The notes beneath the pieces were generated by a model. That model was given only the letters and a program-made list of their open reading frames with translations. It ran no database searches and was not told the DNA's origin. 64,000 bases of DNA from SIG565 sp045613385 (GTDB lineage: Bacteria > Bacillota > Clostridia > Oscillospirales > Acutalibacteraceae). The first letter of the stretch is position 1. Every line of letters starts with the position of its first letter. The stretch covers positions 93,635-157,634 of the forward strand of contig JAZLAW010000001.1 in assembly GCA_045613385.1 (NCBI GenBank), in the 5' to 3' direction. Below, one piece after another: positions 61,308 through 64,000 of this stretch. The position numbers and the translations under genes were made by a program.

Positions 61308-61490
61308 CTAAATGCACCTCCTTATATAATATTACGGTTTAAGACGGGACCGTATTTACCCCGGATAAATAAATTTCGCAGAAATACCTATCGCCAAAAT
61401 CGGTATTTCTGAAAACGAAACAAAATTTTCATCTTTTTTATTTTACCACTATATTGATTAAGTGTCAAGGTGAACATACAACAAATTGTG
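61308..61490 (-). promoter_or_regulatory. Long 5' region of rny with hairpins
   Basis: On the minus strand, CAGAAATACC and GGTATTTCTG (61378-61411) form a perfect 10-base stem with a 14-base loop, followed by ACGGT/ACCGT (loop of about nine bases) close to the ribosome site. No T run follows the larger hairpin, so it is not a simple terminator. Possible site of RNase Y autocontrol; inference only. Confidence 0.45.
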
Positions 61491-61518
61491 TTGCATTTAT
61501 TTCAAATTTAGTTATAAT
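61491..61518 (+). promoter_or_regulatory. Sigma-A promoter of the SDR-cysK operon
   Basis: TTGCAT, 16 bases, TATAAT; transcription would start a few bases before the ribosome site AAAGGATTGGTG of the dehydrogenase gene. Confidence 0.65.
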
Positions 61519-61541
61519 TAAATTAAAGGATTGGTGATATT

Positions 61542-62303
61542 ATGAATATTGCGGTTGTTACGGGAGCATCTTCGGGGCTCGGCACTGAGTTTGTAAAAGC
61601 GATTGCCGATATGTACCCAGCTCTTGATGAAATATGGATTATGGCAAGACGCAAAGAAAAATTAGAAGAAATCAGCAAACGTATTTTAACAGTAAATTGT
61701 CGTACAATAGTTTGTGATGTTACTAACGCAAGGGATATAAATATGTATCAGGATATGCTGAAGGAATTCTCTGCCAATGTAAAGTTACTTGTTAATAATG
61801 CGGGATTCGGTAAACTTGGGAATTTCTACGAAATACCGTCAGAACATTCTATGAATATGATAAGGCTTAATTGTGAAGCATTAACGGTAATCACTGCCGC
61901 AACTTTAGAATATATGAAACCTCTTTCACAGATTATCAATGTAAGTTCCATTGCTTCGTTTGTGCCGAATGCAAGAATGGCAGTTTACAGTTCTACAAAG
62001 GCTTATGTAACCAGCTTTTCAAGAGCTCTGCGTGAAGAACTGAAAAGCCAAAAAATTAATGTTACCGCAGTCTGCCCCGGTCCTATGGAAACTGAGTTTT
62101 TGAGCCTTGCGAACATCGAGCCCGGAAGTAGTAGGACTTTTGATACCCTGCCGCGTGTAAATCCGCAGATAGTGGCGCAAAAATCTCTAATAGCTGCAGC
62201 AAACGGCAAAGGCGTTTACACCCCGCACGGATTTTACAAATTCTACAGAATTCTTAGTAAAATAATTCCCCACTCAGTGCTTATGAAATTAGCAAAAACT
62301 TAA
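61542..62303 (+). CDS. Short-chain dehydrogenase/reductase
   Basis: A 253-residue SDR protein. Cofactor motif VTGASSGLGTEF at 6-17, NNAGFG, then INVSSIASFVPN and the catalytic YSSTKAYVTSF (Tyr-x3-Lys). The C-terminal part, KGVYTPHGFYKFYRILSKIIPHS, resembles the DltE-type membrane-interacting tails of this subfamily. Arg at MARRKEK suggests NADP preference. Substrate unknown. cysK follows after 13 bases, so the two share a promoter, though a functional link is not evident. Confidence 0.92.
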   Translation: MNIAVVTGASSGLGTEFVKAIADMYPALDEIWIMARRKEKLEEISKRILTVNCRTIVCDVTNARDINMYQDMLKEFSANVKLLVNNAGFGKLGNFYEIPSEHSMNMIRLNCEALTVITAATLEYMKPLSQIINVSSIASFVPNARMAVYSSTKAYVTSFSRALREELKSQKINVTAVCPGPMETEFLSLANIEPGSSRTFDTLPRVNPQIVAQKSLIAAANGKGVYTPHGFYKFYRILSKIIPHSVLMKLAKT

Positions 62304-62316
62304 AAAGGAGTACTTT

Positions 62317-63243
62317 ATGTCTCAGATATACAACTCTATTGATGAATTGGTTGGAAAAACCCCGCTTTTGCGACTTAAAAATATTGAAAATAAATTAGGT
62401 TTAAAATGTAATCTTATTGCAAAACTCGAACAGTTTAATCCTACTTGTTCCGCAAAGGACCGCATTGCAAAAAAAATGATTGATGATGCAGAAAAAACAG
62501 GCCTTATTAATAAAGATACTGTTATCATCGAGCCGACAAGCGGAAACACAGGTATTGGTCTTGCGAGTATAGCAGCAGCCAGGGGTTACAGACTAATCAT
62601 CGTTATGCCCGACTCAATGTCTGCCGAACGCCGCAAGTTAATGACCGCTTTTGGTGCAGAATTAGTGCTCACCGATGGTAAAAAAGGTATGTCGGGTGCA
62701 ATAAGCAAGGCAGAAGAATTGGCAAAAGAATTCGACAATTCTTTTATACCAAGTCAGTTTGAAAATCCATCAAATCCTGAAGCCCACTATGTCACTACAG
62801 GACCTGAAATTTATAATGATACCGATAATGCAGTCGATATTTTTGTTGCGGGTATCGGTACCGGCGGCACAATTTCAGGTGTTGGAAAATTTTTAAAAGA
62901 ACAAAACCCAAATATTAAGATTATTGGTGTTGAACCTGCAGATTCACCGGTAATTTCAGGCGGTAAATCGGGTCCGCACGGACTTCAGGGTATTGGCGCA
63001 GGATTTATTCCTAAAACTCTCAACACCGATATTATTGATGAAATTATAACAGTAACTCAAGATGATGCCTATACCTTTTGCCGTATGCTTGGTAAGACCG
63101 AAGGTTTTATTTCAGGTATTTCTTCTGGGGCAGCTTTATATGCTGCAACCATCGTAGCAAAAAGAAAAGAAAATACAAATAAAAATATCGTGGTTTTATT
63201 ACCCGATATAGGTGACAGATATTTATCAATAAATTTGTTTTAA
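62317..63243 (+). CDS. cysK: O-acetylserine sulfhydrylase (cysteine synthase)
   Basis: PLP enzyme making cysteine from O-acetylserine and sulfide. The 308-residue protein has VGKTPLLRL at 12-20, PLP lysine Lys47 in TCSAKDRI, EPTSGNTGIGLA, the GIGTGGTISGVG phosphate loop, and FISGISSGAALYA near the C-terminus. AAAGGAG precedes the ATG. No CysE gene nearby. Serine for its substrate would come from the serC-serA locus. Confidence 0.97.
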   Translation: MSQIYNSIDELVGKTPLLRLKNIENKLGLKCNLIAKLEQFNPTCSAKDRIAKKMIDDAEKTGLINKDTVIIEPTSGNTGIGLASIAAARGYRLIIVMPDSMSAERRKLMTAFGAELVLTDGKKGMSGAISKAEELAKEFDNSFIPSQFENPSNPEAHYVTTGPEIYNDTDNAVDIFVAGIGTGGTISGVGKFLKEQNPNIKIIGVEPADSPVISGGKSGPHGLQGIGAGFIPKTLNTDIIDEIITVTQDDAYTFCRMLGKTEGFISGISSGAALYAATIVAKRKENTNKNIVVLLPDIGDRYLSINLF

Positions 63244-63260
63244 AAGTTGTTATTTAATTA

Positions 63261-63289
63261 TTGACTTTTGAATTTGTTTATGTTAAAAT
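63261..63289 (+). promoter_or_regulatory. Sigma-A promoter for the tRNA-Ser pair
   Basis: TTGACT, 17 bases, TAAAAT, ending 13 bases before the first tRNA-Ser. Confidence 0.7.
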
Positions 63290-63302
63290 GTTTTAGTCGC
63301 TC

Positions 63303-63391
63303 GGAGAGGTATCGAAGTGGTCATAACGAGGCGGTCTTGAAAACCGTTTGGGGGCAACTCCACAAGGGTTCGAATCCCTTCCTCTCCGCCA
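63303..63391 (+). tRNA. tRNA-Ser (TGA)
   Basis: Acceptor GGAGAGG/CCTCTCC, anticodon stem GCGGT/ACCGT with loop CTTGAAA giving TGA, long variable arm, T arm AAGGG/CCCTT-type with TTCGAATC loop, discriminator G and encoded CCA. Length 89, class II. Reads UCN serine codons. Confidence 0.95.
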
Positions 63392-63427
63392 TTTTAATTT
63401 AATACTTAATATTTTAAGTTACAATTT

Positions 63428-63518
63428 GGAGTAGTACTCAAGTTGGTGACGAGGCGCCCCTGCTAAGGGCGTAGGTCGGGTAACCGGCGCGAGAGTTCAA
63501 GTCTCTCCTACTCCGCCA
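63428..63518 (+). tRNA. tRNA-Ser (GCT)
   Basis: Acceptor GGAGTAG/CTACTCC, anticodon loop CTGCTAA giving GCT, long variable arm with GGTCGGGTAACCGGC, T loop TTCAAGT, discriminator G and encoded CCA. Length 91. Reads AGC/AGU serine codons. It lies 36 bases after tRNA-Ser(TGA) and is probably co-transcribed. Confidence 0.95.
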
Positions 63519-63552
63519 AAATCGACAAATCTCGACAGAGGTTTGTCGATTT
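63519..63552 (+). terminator. Terminator after the tRNA-Ser pair
   Basis: AAATCGACAAA pairs perfectly with TTTGTCGATTT around a 12-base loop, followed by ACTTTTT. It begins directly at the CCA end of the second tRNA. Confidence 0.82.
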
Positions 63553-64000
63553 ACTTTTTCACTCTTAACTCCTCACTTTTCTCTTTTTTGCCGATTTTGG
63601 CAAGTAATAAGTAATAGTGAATTGTGAAGAAGTATGTTTTGCAAGGCTTTGCCCACGAATTATAAAATCTATAAGAATTCAAACACATAGATAAAAAAAC
63701 AAAGGTGGCATCTGATTTATACATCCCTTTCAAAAAAGACACCTTTTCGGGTGTTGTGCTTAGGGATTAATTGGTTTTTCAGATAAATTTGCAGTCTTGC
63801 TTGTTGCAAAACCTTGTAAGACACAAAGTATTACTGCAATTTTGCTACTTCGAAATACGGGCAAATTTATTCTTACAAAACTGTAAAGCACCTTAAAAAG
63901 ATAAATTTTTAGTGGGATAAAAGGCGAAAAGCCGTGGTAATGCTGGCGCATACCACGGCTTTTTAACACATTAGACCGCAAAAATTTACTTTTTAAGGCA
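63553..64000. other. Gene-free, repeat-like tail region
   Basis: About 450 bases without a convincing gene. It holds low-complexity purine/pyrimidine runs (CACTCTTAACTCCTCACTTT and AAGTAATAAGTAATAGTGAA), a small palindrome TTGCC/GGCAA near 63590-63605, a minus-strand terminator-like hairpin ACACC/GGTGT followed by a T run at about 63736-63760, and a perfect 13-base hairpin AAAAGCCGTGGTA at 63927-63963. Two short open frames on the minus strand (63551-63742, 63760-63981) lack ribosome sites and coding character. It may be a dispersed non-coding repeat. Confidence 0.5.

Noticed and set aside
63551..63981. Two short minus-strand reading frames
   Set aside because: No ribosome sites, low-complexity composition, and they overlap hairpins and repeat-like DNA.
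1..64000. CRISPR arrays, prophage, restriction systems or defence islands
   Set aside because: No regularly spaced repeats, phage structural genes, or recognisable defence genes are present in the window.

Overview
This window is chromosomal DNA of a low-GC, endospore-forming Firmicute. It is most likely a gut-type Clostridia of the Oscillospirales/Eubacteriales kind; that placement is inference. Evidence: AT-rich intergenic DNA, strong GGAGG ribosome binding sites, frequent GTG/TTG starts, SAM-I and FMN riboswitches with intrinsic terminators, AddAB rather than RecBCD, an IspH-S1 fusion typical of Clostridia, RNase Y, and sporulation genes scattered through the window (dpaA, dpaB, bofA, spoVAC, spoVAD, ypeB).

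Layout. 0-2 kb: ylxM-ffh-rpsP (SRP54 and S16) on the minus strand. 2-7.6 kb: oligopeptide-binding lipoprotein, murC, cca, and dipicolinate synthase dpaAB. 7.6-14.7 kb: addB-addA recombination nuclease and bofA. 14.8 kb: tRNA-Pro. 15-18.2 kb: three tandem Gfo/Idh/MocA oxidoreductases. 18.3-20.5 kb: metK under a SAM-I riboswitch and a RibU-type transporter under an FMN riboswitch. 20.5-22.8 kb: a metal-chaperone-like pair of CobW GTPases plus a DUF1294 protein. 22.9-25.1 kb: serC-serA. 25.3-29.2 kb: an aminotransferase / creatininase-like / oxidoreductase / YgjV cluster, divergent from a PocR-AraC regulator. 30-31 kb: a decayed IS3-family element sitting in the shared terminator of the araC-type gene and spoVAD. 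31-37 kb: spoVAC-spoVAD, VanZ, DegV, several membrane proteins, a duplicated Cys/His protein and an OGG-type glycosylase. 37.8-43.5 kb: a DUF2156-GNAT fusion, the tig-clpP-clpX proteostasis block and a phosphoesterase. 43.6-48.3 kb: a DUF1540 miniprotein, then rplS-lepB-rbgA-rnhB-yraN-thrC. 48.3-55.2 kb: ypeB, then the operon iscS-thiI followed by two membrane-anchored CinA-related proteins. 55.2-61.3 kb: ispH-rpsA, plsC, cmk, a BaiN-like flavoprotein and rny. 61.5-64 kb: a short-chain dehydrogenase, cysK, two tRNA-Ser genes and a gene-free, repeat-like tail.

Most of the window is ordinary housekeeping. The most unusual locus is 52.07-55.12 kb. A 733-residue protein there carries a degenerate MoCF-like N-terminus, a KH-like region, an apparently intact CinA C-terminal (NMN deamidase-type) domain, a membrane helix, and a sortase-B-like domain that has lost its His, Cys and Arg catalytic residues. 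It is followed by a second membrane-tethered protein that looks like a degenerate MoCF domain. Other points of interest are the IS insertion, which can be reconstructed base by base inside a bidirectional terminator; a CobW GTPase fused to a DUF1980-like domain with no permease nearby; and a possible structured RNA between degV and the YesL-like gene.
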